Shown here in pieces: positions 23,399 through 33,048 of a stretch of DNA of 64,000 nt. The position numbers and the translations under genes were made by a program. How positions within the stretch are numbered: position 1 is the stretch's first letter; every line of letters begins with the position of its first letter. The stretch spans positions 5,769,501 through 5,833,500 of the forward strand of contig AP017424.1 of the NCBI GenBank assembly GCA_002355495.1, written 5' to 3'. The notes beneath the pieces were generated by a model. That model made no database searches and was not told where the DNA came from. It saw only the letters and a list, made by a program, of their open reading frames with translations. This DNA is from Streptomyces laurentii. GTDB taxonomy: Bacteria; Actinomycetota; Actinomycetes; Streptomycetales; Streptomycetaceae.

Positions 23399-24649
23399 GT
23401 GACCGTCATCGACATCCCCGGCTCCAAGTCCGTCACCGCCCGCGCCCTCTTCCTCGCCGCCGCGGCCCACGGCACCACCACCCTCCTGCGGCCGCTGCGC
23501 TCCGACGACAGCGAGGGCTTCGCCGAGGGCCTGAAGGCGCTCGGCTACGCCGTACGGCAGGAGCCGGACGCCTGGCACATCGAGGGGCGGCCCGCCGGGC
23601 CCGGCCGGACCGAGGCCGACGTGTACTGCCGCGACGGCGCCACCACCGCGCGCTTCCTGCCCGCCCTCGCCGCCGCCGGCCACGGCACCTTCCGCTTCGA
23701 CGCCTCCCCGCAGATGCGCCGCCGCCCCCTCGGCCCGCTCACCACGGCCCTCGCGGAGCTCGGCGCCGAGCTGACCCACGGTGACCGGGAGGGCCACCAC
23801 CCGCTGACCGTCACCGCCCGCGGCATCCGCGGCGGCGCGCTCCGCCTCGACGCCGGCCAGTCCTCCCAGTACCTCACCGCGCTCCTGCTGCTCGGCCCGC
23901 TCACCGCCGAGGGCCTCGCCGTCACCGTCACGGACCTGGTCTCGGAGCCGTACGTCGAGATCACCCTCGCGATGATGCGGTCCTTCGGCGCGGAGATCAC
24001 CCGCACCGAGGAAGCGGACGGCGCCCGTACGTACACCGTCGCCCCGACCGGCTACCGCGCGACGCGCTACGCCGTCGAGCCCGACGCCTCCACCGCGAGC
24101 TACTTCTTCGCCGCGGCCGCCCTCCACCCCGGCGCCGCCGTCACCGTCCCCGGCCTCGGCACCGGCGCGCTCCAGGGCGACCTCGCCTTCACCGGCGTCC
24201 TGCGCCGCATGGGCGCCGACGTGACGACGACGGCCGAGGGCACCACCGTCCGCTCCACCGGCACCCTGCGCGGTCTCACCGTGAACATGCGGGACATCTC
24301 GGACACCATGCCGACCCTCGCCGCGCTCGCGCCCTTTGCCGACGGCCCGGTCCGCATCGAGGACGTCGCCAACACGCGCGTGAAGGAATGCGACCGGCTC
24401 GACGCCTGTGCCGAGAACCTCCGCCGCCTCGGGGTGAGCGTCGCCACCGGCCCCGACTGGATCGAGATCCGGCCCGGCGTCCCCGCCGGCCCCGCCGAGA
24501 TCGCGACCCGCGGCGATCACCGCATCGTCATGTCCTTCGCGGTCACGGCCCTGCGCACACCCGGCATCACGTTCGACGACCCCGGCTGCGTACGGAAGAC
24601 CTTCCCGGACTTTCACGCCGCTTTCGACGCGTTCCGCCGGACCCTGTGA
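23399..24649 (+). CDS. aroA: EPSP synthase (3-phosphoshikimate 1-carboxyvinyltransferase) homologue
   Basis: 416 residues of the EPT/RTPC fold, which adds enolpyruvate from PEP to shikimate-3-phosphate. Motifs are PGSKSVTARALFLAA near the N-terminus, DGATTARFLPA, the region around SSQYLTALLL, YxVEPDASTASYF, and KECDRLDA plus GDHRIVMSFAV near the end. I favour the GTG at 23399 over the ATG at 23390, because AGGA (23387-23390) is then 8 bases upstream; the ATG would overlap it. No other aro gene is adjacent, so this may be a second copy. NARF-type spacing of the active-site loops differs slightly from E. coli AroA. Confidence 0.85.
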   Translation: MTVIDIPGSKSVTARALFLAAAAHGTTTLLRPLRSDDSEGFAEGLKALGYAVRQEPDAWHIEGRPAGPGRTEADVYCRDGATTARFLPALAAAGHGTFRFDASPQMRRRPLGPLTTALAELGAELTHGDREGHHPLTVTARGIRGGALRLDAGQSSQYLTALLLLGPLTAEGLAVTVTDLVSEPYVEITLAMMRSFGAEITRTEEADGARTYTVAPTGYRATRYAVEPDASTASYFFAAAALHPGAAVTVPGLGTGALQGDLAFTGVLRRMGADVTTTAEGTTVRSTGTLRGLTVNMRDISDTMPTLAALAPFADGPVRIEDVANTRVKECDRLDACAENLRRLGVSVATGPDWIEIRPGVPAGPAEIATRGDHRIVMSFAVTALRTPGITFDDPGCVRKTFPDFHAAFDAFRRTL

Positions 24650-24683
24650 AGGACGCACAGTCTTTGCGGCAACAATGGGGTGC

Positions 24684-25934
24684 ATGAGCGATCGCCCCTC
24701 TCCTCTCGCCGACCCGCACACCGCCTTCGACGTTTCCGAAGGGCGCCGGGACATCGTCGTCCTCGGCTCGACCGGTTCCATCGGCACCCAGGCCGTCGAC
24801 CTGGTCCTGCGCAACCCCGACCGGTTCCGGGTCACCGCCCTCGCCGCCTCCGGCAGCCGGATCGGGCTGCTCGCCGAGCAGGCGCACCGGCTGCGGGCCG
24901 GCACGGTCGCGGTCGCCCGCGAGGACGCGGTCGAGGACCTGCGTACGGCTCTGAAGGCGCTGTACGGCTCCGAGCCGCTGCCCGAGATCCTGGCCGGCCC
25001 CGACGCCGCCACCCAGGTCGCCGCCTCCCCCTGCCACACCGTGCTCAACGGCATCACCGGTTCCATCGGCCTCGCGCCCACGCTCGCCGCCCTGGAGGCC
25101 GGCCGCACCCTGGCGCTCGCCAACAAGGAGTCGCTGATCGTCGGCGGCCCGCTGGTGAAGGGGCTGGCCAAGCCCGGCCAGATCATCCCGGTCGACTCCG
25201 AGCACGCCGCGCTCTTCCAGGCGCTCGCCGCCGGCAGCCGCCAGGACGTCCGCAAGCTCGTCGTCACCGCCTCCGGCGGCCCGTTCCGCGGCCGGACCCG
25301 TGACCAGCTGGCCCACGTGACCCGCGCGGAGGCGCTGGCGCACCCGACGTGGGCGATGGGCCCCGTCATCACGATCAACAGCGCGACGCTCGTGAACAAG
25401 GGTCTGGAGGTCATCGAGGCCCACCTGCTCTACGACATCCCGTTCGACCGCATCGAGGTCGTCGTCCACCCCCAGTCGTACGTGCACTCCATGGTCGAGT
25501 TCACCGACGGCTCGACGCTCGCCCAGGCCACCCCGCCGGACATGCGCGGCCCCATCGCCATCGGCATCGGCTGGCCCGAGCGGATCCCGGACGCCGCCCC
25601 GGCCTTCGACTGGTCCAAGGCCTCCACCTGGGAGTTCTTCCCGCTCGACAACGAGGCCTTCCCGTCCGTCAACCTCGCCCGCCACGTCGGCGGACTCGGC
25701 GGCACCGCGCCCGCCGTCTTCAACGCCGCCAACGAGGAGTGCGTGGACGCCTTCCTCCACGGCGACCTGCCGTTCCACGCGATCATGGACACCGTCACGT
25801 CGGTCGTCGACGAGCACGGCGACCCCGGCCAGGGAACTTCCCTGACGGTGCCGGACGTCCTGGAAGCCGAGACCTGGGCGCGGGCCCGGGCCCGGGAACT
25901 CTCGGCGAAGGCCATCGCGGAGGCGCGCGCATGA
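24684..25934 (+). CDS. dxr: 1-deoxy-D-xylulose-5-phosphate reductoisomerase
   Basis: Second step of the MEP isoprenoid pathway: DXP to MEP with NADPH. 416 residues. NADPH-binding loop VLGSTGSIGTQA (28-34 core), LANKESLIVGG, metal-binding VDSEHAA (Asp and Glu), ASGGPFRG, and a C-terminal NAANEECVDAFL. I chose ATG 24684; an ATG three codons earlier (24675) is also in frame. The stop overlaps the downstream protease start by 4 bp, and ispG of the same pathway follows. Confidence 0.95.
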   Translation: MSDRPSPLADPHTAFDVSEGRRDIVVLGSTGSIGTQAVDLVLRNPDRFRVTALAASGSRIGLLAEQAHRLRAGTVAVAREDAVEDLRTALKALYGSEPLPEILAGPDAATQVAASPCHTVLNGITGSIGLAPTLAALEAGRTLALANKESLIVGGPLVKGLAKPGQIIPVDSEHAALFQALAAGSRQDVRKLVVTASGGPFRGRTRDQLAHVTRAEALAHPTWAMGPVITINSATLVNKGLEVIEAHLLYDIPFDRIEVVVHPQSYVHSMVEFTDGSTLAQATPPDMRGPIAIGIGWPERIPDAAPAFDWSKASTWEFFPLDNEAFPSVNLARHVGGLGGTAPAVFNAANEECVDAFLHGDLPFHAIMDTVTSVVDEHGDPGQGTSLTVPDVLEAETWARARARELSAKAIAEARA

Positions 25935-27235
25935 CGGTATTCCTGTACGTGCTGGGTCTGGTGCTGTTCGCGCTGGGCCTGCTCGTCTCCATCGCCTGGC
26001 ACGAACTGGGCCACCTCTCCACGGCCAAGATCTTCGGCATCCGGGTGCCGCAGTACATGGTCGGCTTCGGCCCGACCATCTGGTCGCGGAAGAAGGGCGA
26101 GACGGAGTACGGCTTCAAGGCCATCCCGGCCGGCGGCTACATCCGCATGATCGGCATGTTCCCGCCCGGCAAGGACGGCCGGATCGAGGCCCGCTCGACC
26201 TCCCCCTGGCGCAGCATGATCGAGGACGCCCGCGAGGCGTCCTTCGAGGAGCTGGAGCCCGGCGACGAGGACCGCCTCTTCTACACGCGCAAGCCGTGGA
26301 AGCGCGTCATCGTCATGTTCGCCGGGCCGTTCATGAACCTGGTGCTCGCCGTCGTCCTGTTCTTCGGCAGCGCCATGGCCATCGGCTTCGAGGCCCAGAC
26401 CACCAAGGTCGCCGGCGTCACCAACTGCGTCATCGACCAGAGCGAGAAGCGCGACGCCTGCAAGCCCAGCGACCGGCCCTCGCCCGCGAAGGCGGCCGGC
26501 CTGCTCAAGGGCGACCGGATCGTGGCCTTCGACGGTGAGCGGGTCTCCGACTGGAACACCCTCTCCGACCGCATCCGCGCCACCACCGGCCCCGCCACCC
26601 TCACCGTCGAACGAGACGGCAAGGAAGTGGGCCTGAAGGCGACGCTCCTGGAGAACAAGGTCCTCAAGAAGGACGCCGACGGAAACGTCGTCCAGCCCCT
26701 CCAGTACGTCTCCGCCGGCTACCTCGGCTTCGAATCGGGCCGCGAAGTCGTCCCGCTCACTTTCGGACAGTCGGCCGACCGGATGTCCCAGCAGCTCCAG
26801 GCCGGCGTCGAATCCGTCCTCGCGCTGCCCGGCAAGATCCCCGCCCTGTGGGACGCCGCCTTCGGCGACGGCGAACGCAAGCAGGACTCGCCCGTCGGCG
26901 TCGTCGGCGCCGCCCGCATCAGCGGCGAGCTGATGACCGTGGACGCGCCGCCCCAGACGATCCTCGTCTGGTTCATGAACCTGCTGGTCATGTTCAACGT
27001 GTCGCTGTTCCTGTTCAACATGCTCCCGCTGCTCCCGCTCGACGGCGGCCACATCGCCGGCGCCCTGTGGGAGTCGGTCCGCCGGCACGCCGCGCGGATC
27101 TTCAAGCGGCCTGACCCGGGCCCGTTCGACGTCGCGAAGCTGATGCCCGTCGCGTATGTCGTCGCCGGAGTCTTCGTCTGCTTCACCCTGCTCGTCCTCG
27201 TCGCCGACGTCGTCAACCCGGTGAAACTCACCTGA
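25931..27235 (+). CDS. M50 site-2 membrane metalloprotease, RseP-like
   Basis: 434 residues. Zinc motif HELGH (H24, E25, H28) lies in the first transmembrane segment. There is a PDZ domain (about 175-270, GLLKGDRIVAFDGERVSDWNTL), and the third zinc ligand is in LPLLPLDGGH near residue 375. It should cleave membrane proteins such as anti-sigma factors within the bilayer (regulated intramembrane proteolysis). The start overlaps dxr by 4 bp (ATGA). An ORF shadow on the minus strand was ignored. Actinobacterial members also process signal peptides or cell-division proteins; the target here is unknown. Confidence 0.93.
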   Translation: MTVFLYVLGLVLFALGLLVSIAWHELGHLSTAKIFGIRVPQYMVGFGPTIWSRKKGETEYGFKAIPAGGYIRMIGMFPPGKDGRIEARSTSPWRSMIEDAREASFEELEPGDEDRLFYTRKPWKRVIVMFAGPFMNLVLAVVLFFGSAMAIGFEAQTTKVAGVTNCVIDQSEKRDACKPSDRPSPAKAAGLLKGDRIVAFDGERVSDWNTLSDRIRATTGPATLTVERDGKEVGLKATLLENKVLKKDADGNVVQPLQYVSAGYLGFESGREVVPLTFGQSADRMSQQLQAGVESVLALPGKIPALWDAAFGDGERKQDSPVGVVGAARISGELMTVDAPPQTILVWFMNLLVMFNVSLFLFNMLPLLPLDGGHIAGALWESVRRHAARIFKRPDPGPFDVAKLMPVAYVVAGVFVCFTLLVLVADVVNPVKLT

Positions 27236-27357
27236 CGACGGAGCGACTCCGGTGGCCGGAACCCGTGCGGTGTCCGGCCACCGGCCGTAGGGGCGGTAAC
27301 CTCGAATACCTCGAAGCACCTGAGCCGGATGAACCACACCTTGGGGTTGTACAGCTG

Positions 27358-28512
27358 ATGACCGCGATCTCTCTCGGTATCCCGACCGTTCCGATCAAGC
27401 TCGCCGAGCGGCGCAAGAGCCGGCAGATCCAGGTCGGATCGGTGGCGGTCGGCGGCGACGCCCCCGTGTCGGTCCAGTCGATGACCACGACCCGTACGTC
27501 CGACATCGGCGCCACCCTCCAGCAGATCGCCGAGCTGACCGCCTCCGGCTGCCAGATCGTGCGCGTGGCCTGCCCCACCCAGGACGACGCCGACGCCCTC
27601 GCCACCATCGCGAGGAAGTCGCAGATCCCGGTCATCGCCGACATCCACTTCCAGCCCAAGTACGTGTTCGCCGCCATCGACGCCGGCTGCGCCGCGGTCC
27701 GCGTCAACCCGGGCAACATCAAGCAGTTCGACGACAAGGTCAAGGAGATCGCCAAGGCGGCGGGCGACGCGCGCGTCCCGATCCGCATCGGCGTGAACGC
27801 GGGCTCCCTCGACCGCCGCCTGCTCCAGAAGTACGGCAAGGCCACCCCGGAGGCCCTCGTCGAGTCGGCGCTCTGGGAGGCGTCCCTCTTCGAGGAGCAC
27901 GGCTTCCGCGACATCAAGATCTCGGTCAAGCACAACGACCCGGTCGTGATGGTCAACGCCTACCGCCAGCTCGCCGCCCAGTGCGACTACCCGCTGCACC
28001 TCGGCGTCACCGAGGCCGGCCCCGCCTTCCAGGGCACCATCAAGTCCGCCGTCGCCTTCGGCGCGCTGCTCGCCGAGGGCATCGGCGACACCATCCGCGT
28101 CTCCCTCTCCGCCCCGCCGGTCGAGGAGATCAAGGTCGGCAACCAGATCCTGGAGTCCCTGAACCTCCGTCCGCGGAAGCTGGAGATCGTCTCCTGCCCG
28201 TCCTGCGGCCGTGCCCAGGTCGACGTCTACAAGCTCGCCGAGGAGGTCACCGCCGGCCTCGAGGGCATGGAGGTCCCGCTGCGCGTGGCCGTCATGGGCT
28301 GTGTCGTCAACGGCCCCGGCGAGGCCCGCGAGGCCGACCTGGGCGTCGCCTCCGGCAACGGCAAGGGCCAGATCTTCGTGAAGGGCGAGGTCATCAAGAC
28401 CGTCCCCGAGTCGAAGATCGTCGAGACCCTGATCGACGAGGCCATGAAGATCGCCGAGCAGATGGAGAAGGACGGCGTCGAGAGCGGCGAGCCCTCGGTC
28501 TCGATTTCGTAG
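27358..28512 (+). CDS. ispG: 4-hydroxy-3-methylbut-2-en-1-yl diphosphate synthase (flavodoxin)
   Basis: [4Fe-4S] enzyme of the MEP pathway, converting MEcPP to HMBPP. 384 residues. The N-terminal TIM-barrel half has QSMTTTRTSDI and ADIHFQPKY. The iron-sulfur half has the three cluster Cys in SCPSCGR (about residues 281-284) and GCVVNGPGEA. GcpE is full length. A long 122-bp gap from the protease gene contains no clear Shine-Dalgarno near the ATG; GGGG at 27343 is the best candidate. Confidence 0.95.
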   Translation: MTAISLGIPTVPIKLAERRKSRQIQVGSVAVGGDAPVSVQSMTTTRTSDIGATLQQIAELTASGCQIVRVACPTQDDADALATIARKSQIPVIADIHFQPKYVFAAIDAGCAAVRVNPGNIKQFDDKVKEIAKAAGDARVPIRIGVNAGSLDRRLLQKYGKATPEALVESALWEASLFEEHGFRDIKISVKHNDPVVMVNAYRQLAAQCDYPLHLGVTEAGPAFQGTIKSAVAFGALLAEGIGDTIRVSLSAPPVEEIKVGNQILESLNLRPRKLEIVSCPSCGRAQVDVYKLAEEVTAGLEGMEVPLRVAVMGCVVNGPGEAREADLGVASGNGKGQIFVKGEVIKTVPESKIVETLIDEAMKIAEQMEKDGVESGEPSVSIS

Positions 28513-28529
28513 TTTGACGGTCCCCCGGA

Positions 28530-28564
28530 GTGGGCCCGGTCCGCCAGGAGTGGGCCGGGCCCAC
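28530..28564 (+). terminator. 10-bp hairpin after ispG
   Basis: GTGGGCCCGG (28530-28539) pairs with CCGGGCCCAC (28555-28564) around a 15-nt loop, 18 bp past the stop. Confidence 0.55.
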
Positions 28565-28663
28565 GCCCGTACCGGCGAACCCGTCCCCACCCCACTCGCC
28601 CCAAGCCGTAAAAAAGCCGGGGTACAGTGCGAGCATCAGCGGATGTGTAGGTGAGGGCCTGGC

Positions 28664-29509
28664 GTGTTGACGCAATCATCGACGCGGGTCCTCGAGCCCG
28701 CCGACCTCGGGGCCGCGCTCGCCGTGCTGCAGAGTGCTCCCGTCGAGAACGCCTTCGTCACCGCGCGCGTGCAGGCCGCGGGGCTGGACCCGTGGCGGCT
28801 CGGCGGGGAGATGTGGGGCTGGTACAGCGAGGGGCGGCTGCGGTCGCTCTGTTACGCGGGGGCCAATCTCGTGCCCATCTGCGCCACCCCCGAGGCCGTT
28901 CGCGCGTTCGCGGACCGGGCCCGCCGGGTCGGGCGTCGCTGTTCCTCGATCGTCGGGCCCGCGGAGCCCACGGCCCTGCTGTGGAGCCTGCTGGAGCCCG
29001 GCTGGGGCCCGGCCAGGGACATCCGGGCCCATCAGCCGCTGATGGCGTCCGAGAAGCCGTCGGTGGACGTGACAGCCGATCCGTACGTCCGCCGGGTCCG
29101 CAAGGACGAGATGGACGTGATCATGCCCGCCTGCGTGGCCATGTTCACCGAGGAGGTCGGTGTCTCGCCGCTCGCCGGGGACGGCGGGCTGCTCTACCAG
29201 GCGCGGGTCGCGGAGCTGGTCGGCTCGGGGCGGGCGTTCGCGCGGATCGACGACGGCAAGGTCGTCTTCAAGGCCGAGATCGGCGCCGCCACCCGTGAGG
29301 CCTGCCAGATCCAGGGGGTCTGGGTGGCTCCCGAGCACCGCGGCAAGGGCCTGTCGGAGACCGGCATGGCCGCCGTGCTGCGTTACGCGCTCGCCGATGT
29401 CGCGCCCGTGGTCAGCCTGTACGTGAACGACTACAACGTGCCGGCCCGGGCCGCGTACCGCCGGGTCGGGTTCCAGGAGGTCGGCGCGTTCATGAGCGTG
29501 CTGTTCTGA
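28664..29509 (+). CDS. GNAT acetyltransferase with N-terminal DUF4081 domain
   Basis: 281 residues. The N-terminal DUF4081 region (about 5-125) is followed by a GNAT domain with the acetyl-CoA loop VAPEHRGKGLSETGMAAVL (about 222-240) and VSLYVNDYNVPARAAYRRVGF as the last strand. This combination is conserved beside ispG and proS in Streptomyces. The start is GTG 28664, preceded by GTGAGGG. The substrate is unknown; protein or metabolite N-acetylation is expected. Confidence 0.88.
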   Translation: MLTQSSTRVLEPADLGAALAVLQSAPVENAFVTARVQAAGLDPWRLGGEMWGWYSEGRLRSLCYAGANLVPICATPEAVRAFADRARRVGRRCSSIVGPAEPTALLWSLLEPGWGPARDIRAHQPLMASEKPSVDVTADPYVRRVRKDEMDVIMPACVAMFTEEVGVSPLAGDGGLLYQARVAELVGSGRAFARIDDGKVVFKAEIGAATREACQIQGVWVAPEHRGKGLSETGMAAVLRYALADVAPVVSLYVNDYNVPARAAYRRVGFQEVGAFMSVLF

Positions 29510-29590
29510 CCGGAGGCCCCGGCCCGAGGACCTCGCCCCCGGGGCCCCGCCCCGAGGCCCGGTCCCGCCCCTGCCGATAGGGTGCCGCGC

Positions 29591-30148
29591 ATGGATGACA
29601 CCGAGGTCGTGATCGCGCCGGTCGACCTGGCCGCCCGGGTCGACGAGGCCCTCGCCGTGCAGGCCCTCGCCTTCGGCCTCGACGACGCCGAGGTCGCCGT
29701 ACGCCGCCATATCGTCGTACGCCACCTCCTCAGCCCCGGCGCCCGCGCGCTGGGCGCGACCACCGCCGACGGGCGGCTGGTCGGCTTCGTGTACGGGATG
29801 CCCAACGACCGCTCCCACTGGTGGTCCACGGTCGTCGAGCCGTATCTGAGGGTCAGCGGCAGCGAGGGCTGGCTGGCCGACTCCTTCGTGATCACCGAGC
29901 TGCATGTGCACCCCGCCTACCAGGGCCGGGGCGTCGGCCGCCGGCTCATCACCGCCCTCACCGACGGATCCGACCTGCCGCGCTCGATCCTGTCCGCGAT
30001 CGACACCGAGAGCCCGGCCCGCGCGCTCTACCGTTCCCTCGGCTACACCGACCTCGCGCGCCGGGTCCACTTCCCGAGCGCACCGCGCCCGTACGCGGTG
30101 ATGGGCGCTCCGCTGCCGCTGCGCCGGGGGAGCGGCGGCGGGAACTGA
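29591..30148 (+). CDS. GNAT-family N-acetyltransferase
   Basis: 185 residues from ATG 29591 (a GTG at 29582 is also in frame). The GNAT core is ITELHVHPAYQGRGVGRRLI (about 100-119), and ESPARALYRSLGYTD forms the C-terminal motif B. There is no signal peptide. It follows another GNAT gene and precedes proS, 69 bp upstream of its start. The substrate cannot be predicted. Confidence 0.82.
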   Translation: MDDTEVVIAPVDLAARVDEALAVQALAFGLDDAEVAVRRHIVVRHLLSPGARALGATTADGRLVGFVYGMPNDRSHWWSTVVEPYLRVSGSEGWLADSFVITELHVHPAYQGRGVGRRLITALTDGSDLPRSILSAIDTESPARALYRSLGYTDLARRVHFPSAPRPYAVMGAPLPLRRGSGGGN

Positions 30149-30217
30149 TTTCTCCGAGCCGGGGGCGCCCCGCTAACCTCGGGGCCATCACCCTTTTCCG
30201 GCAGGAGTACGAGAACC

Positions 30218-31918
30218 ATGGCCAACGCACCGGTCCAGCGCATGTCCCAGTTGATGGCGAAGACGCTGCGCGACGACCCGGCGGACGCCGAGGTCCTCAG
30301 CCACAAGCTGCTCGTCCGCGCCGGCTACGTCCGCCGCACCGCCGCCGGCATCTGGAGCTGGCTGCCGCTGGGCAAGAAGGTCCTCTCCAACGTGGAGCGG
30401 ATCGTCCGCGAGGAGATGGACGCCATCGGCGCCCAGGAGGTCTCGCTGCCCGCCCTGCTGCCCCGTGAGCCCTACGAGGCCACCGGCCGCTGGGAGGAGT
30501 ACGGCGCCGAGCTGTTCCGCCTCAAGGACCGCAAGGGCGGCGACTACCTCCTCGGCCCCACCCACGAGGAGATCTTCACCCTGCTGGTCAAGGACCAGTG
30601 CACGTCCTACAAGGACCTGCCGGTGATCCTCTACCAGATCCAGACCAAGTTCCGTGACGAGGCCCGGCCCCGCGCGGGCATCCTGCGCGGCCGCGAGTTC
30701 CTGATGAAGGACTCGTACTCCTTCGACCTGGAGGACGAGGGCCTCGCCCACTCGTACGCGCTGCACCGCCAGGCGTACCAGCGGATCTTCGAGCGTCTCG
30801 GCCTCGACTACCGCATCTGCGCCGCCACCGCCGGCGCCATGGGCGGCTCGAAGTCCGAGGAGTTCCTGGCCCCGGCCGAGGCCGGCGAGGACACCTTCGC
30901 CGACTGCCCGAACTGCGACTTCGCGGCGAACACCGAGGCCGTCTCCTACGTGCTGAAGCCCGTCGACGGCTCCGCCGTCCCGGCCGCCGAGGAGATCCCC
31001 ACCCCCGACACCCCGACCATCGAGACGCTCGCCGCCTCCCTCGGCGTGCCGGCCTCCGCCACGCTGAAGAACCTGCTGGTGAAGGTCGACGGCGAGATCG
31101 TCGCCGTCGGCGTCCCCGGCGACCGCGAGGTCGACATGGGCAAGGTCGAGGCGCACTTCGCCCCGGCCACCGTCGAGATGGTCACCGAGACCGACTTCGC
31201 CGGGCGCGCCGACCTGGTGCGCGGCTACGTCGGCCCGCAGGGTCTGGAGAAGGTCGGCTACATCGCCGACCCGCGCGTCGCGCCCGGCACCGCCTGGATC
31301 ACCGGCGCCAACAAGGAGGGCCTGCACGCGAAGAACGTCGTCGCGGGCCGTGACTTCGAGGTGGACGCGTACGTGGACGTGGTCGTCGTCCAGGACGGCG
31401 ACCCCTGCCCCAAGTGCGGCACCGGCCTGACCCTGGACCGCGCCATCGAGATCGGCCACATCTTCCAGCTGGGCCGCAAGTACGCCGACGCCCTCAAGCT
31501 CGATGTCCTCGGCCAGAACGGCAAGCCCTCCCGCGTCACCATGGGCTCGTACGGCATCGGCGTCTCGCGCGCCGTCGCCGCGCTCGCCGAGCAGACCGCC
31601 GACGAGAAGGGCCTGTGCTGGTCCGCCGAGGTCGCCCCGGCCGACGTGCACGTCGTCGCCGCCGGCAAGGCGCTCCAGACCGAGCTGGCCCTGGAGGTCT
31701 CCGACAAGCTGGCCGCGGCCGGCCTGCGCGTCCTTGTCGACGACCGCGCCGGGGTCTCCCCGGGCGTCAAGTTCACGGACTCCGAGCTCATCGGCGTCCC
31801 GAAGATCCTGGTCGCCGGCCGCCGCGCGGGCGAGGGCGTCCTGGAGCTGAAGGACCGCCGCACGGGCGAGCGCGAGGAGCTGACGGTGGACGAGGCGATC
31901 GCCCGCCTCTCCGCCTGA
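30218..31918 (+). CDS. proS: Prolyl-tRNA synthetase, bacterial type
   Basis: Charges tRNA-Pro. 566 residues, which is the bacterial form with an INS editing domain between motifs 2 and 3 (about 230-400). Motif 2 is KFRDEARPRAGILRGREFLMK (family match over residues 147-167). Motif 3 is GSYGIGVSRAVAALAEQ. The C-terminal anticodon-binding domain carries VLVDDRAGVSPGVKF. GGAG precedes the ATG by 8 bases. The convergent gene downstream is separated by a terminator. Confidence 0.96.
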   Translation: MANAPVQRMSQLMAKTLRDDPADAEVLSHKLLVRAGYVRRTAAGIWSWLPLGKKVLSNVERIVREEMDAIGAQEVSLPALLPREPYEATGRWEEYGAELFRLKDRKGGDYLLGPTHEEIFTLLVKDQCTSYKDLPVILYQIQTKFRDEARPRAGILRGREFLMKDSYSFDLEDEGLAHSYALHRQAYQRIFERLGLDYRICAATAGAMGGSKSEEFLAPAEAGEDTFADCPNCDFAANTEAVSYVLKPVDGSAVPAAEEIPTPDTPTIETLAASLGVPASATLKNLLVKVDGEIVAVGVPGDREVDMGKVEAHFAPATVEMVTETDFAGRADLVRGYVGPQGLEKVGYIADPRVAPGTAWITGANKEGLHAKNVVAGRDFEVDAYVDVVVVQDGDPCPKCGTGLTLDRAIEIGHIFQLGRKYADALKLDVLGQNGKPSRVTMGSYGIGVSRAVAALAEQTADEKGLCWSAEVAPADVHVVAAGKALQTELALEVSDKLAAAGLRVLVDDRAGVSPGVKFTDSELIGVPKILVAGRRAGEGVLELKDRRTGEREELTVDEAIARLSA

Positions 31919-31958
31919 CGGTCGTCGTGGACACGCAGGCACGTAGACACCTGCGTAC

Positions 31959-32000
31959 GACGAAGGGGTGCGGGTCCTCACGGGCGCGCACCCCTTCGTC
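31959..32000. terminator. Bidirectional terminator between convergent genes
   Basis: GACGAAGGGGTGCG (31959-31972) pairs exactly with CGCACCCCTTCGTC (31987-32000) around a 14-nt loop. It lies between the proS stop (31918) and the SPFH-gene stop (32005), so it can serve both strands. Confidence 0.75.
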
Positions 32001-32004
32001 CGCG

Positions 32005-32994
32005 CTACGACCGTTCCTCGCCCTCCTTCGCGGCCGGCTCCACCGACGGACCGGTCAGGTCCGCGATGGCCCGCGCCGCGTCCGCGCGGCCCGCGAGATA
32101 CGCCGCCGACGGCGGGGGAGAGGCCGGGATCTCGGCCTGCTTCGCAGGGGCTTGGGCCTCGGCCTGCGGCTCGGCCCGTGCCTCGGCCTGCGGTTCGGCC
32201 TGGGTCCGTGCCTGCGCCTGTGCCTGGGCCGTCTCGGAAGCGCCGCGCTCCAGGAAGCGCAGCAGCTCCACCGGGATCGGCAGGACCAGCGTCGAGTTCT
32301 TCTCCGCCGCCACGGCCATCACGGTCTGCAGCAGCCGCAGCTGGAGCGCGGAGGGCGTGTCCGCCATCTGGCGCGCCGCCTCCGCCAGCTTCTTCGACGC
32401 CTGGAGTTCCGCGTCCGCGTTGATCAGCCGCGCGCGCCGCTCCCGGTCCGCCTCCGCCTGCCGGGCCATGGAGCGCTTCATCGTCTCCGGCAGTGACACG
32501 TCCTTGATCTCGACGCGGTCGATCTGCACGCCCCAGCCGATGGCGGGGGAGTCCAGCATCAGTTCCAGGCCCTGGTTGAGCTTCTCGCGGTTGGACAGCA
32601 GGTCGTCGAGGTCGCTCTTGCCGATGATCGACCGCAGCGAGGTCTGCGCCATCTGCGAGACCGCGAACTTGTAGTCCTCCACGCGCACCAGGGCCTCGGC
32701 CGCGTCGACGACCTTGAAGTAGACGACCGCGTCCACGCGCACGGTCACGTTGTCGCGGGTGATGCCCTCCTGGGCCGGCACCGGCATCGTCACGATCTGC
32801 ATGTTCACTTTGTGCAGCCGGTCGACGCCCGGGACGATCATCGTGATACCGGGCTGGCGCACCTCGGCGACCAGCTTGCCGAAGCGGAACACCACGCCGC
32901 GCTCGTACTGCTTCACCACGCGCGCCGCCGCTCCCGCGTACACCACGATCACGGCACCGGCCGCGGCGGCCGCCGTCAAGAGCTCTTGGATCAT
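32005..32994 (-). CDS. SPFH/stomatin (band 7) membrane protein
   Basis: 329 residues. The N-terminal membrane segment IQELLTAAAAAGAVIVVYAGAAA (2-24) is followed by the SPFH core (RVVKQYERGVVFRFGKLVAEVRQPG, discontinuous match from 25) and a coiled-coil SLPETMKRSMARQAEADRERRA. The C-terminal tail has Ala/Gln/Glu repeats (AQAQAQ, QAEPQAEARAE). It organises membrane microdomains and often regulates proteolysis. The alternating repeats in the tail (about 255-290) are low-complexity DNA of GCCTGGGCC type and may vary in copy number. Confidence 0.88.
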   Translation of the reverse strand: MIQELLTAAAAAGAVIVVYAGAAARVVKQYERGVVFRFGKLVAEVRQPGITMIVPGVDRLHKVNMQIVTMPVPAQEGITRDNVTVRVDAVVYFKVVDAAEALVRVEDYKFAVSQMAQTSLRSIIGKSDLDDLLSNREKLNQGLELMLDSPAIGWGVQIDRVEIKDVSLPETMKRSMARQAEADRERRARLINADAELQASKKLAEAARQMADTPSALQLRLLQTVMAVAAEKNSTLVLPIPVELLRFLERGASETAQAQAQARTQAEPQAEARAEPQAEAQAPAKQAEIPASPPPSAAYLAGRADAARAIADLTGPSVEPAAKEGEERS

Positions 32995-33048
32995 TACGGC
33001 CCCCTGGGGAAGGGTTACAGCAAGGGTATTCCCCTCAGGGCCCGAGCG

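Noticed and set aside
21044..25414. 1456-residue minus-strand ORF
   Set aside because: It crosses acyl-CoA dehydrogenase, aroA and dxr on the other strand; all three are real proteins, so this is a shadow.
28513..28663. tRNA or small RNA gene after ispG
   Set aside because: The stretch holds only a terminator hairpin and the GNAT leader; no cloverleaf could be drawn.
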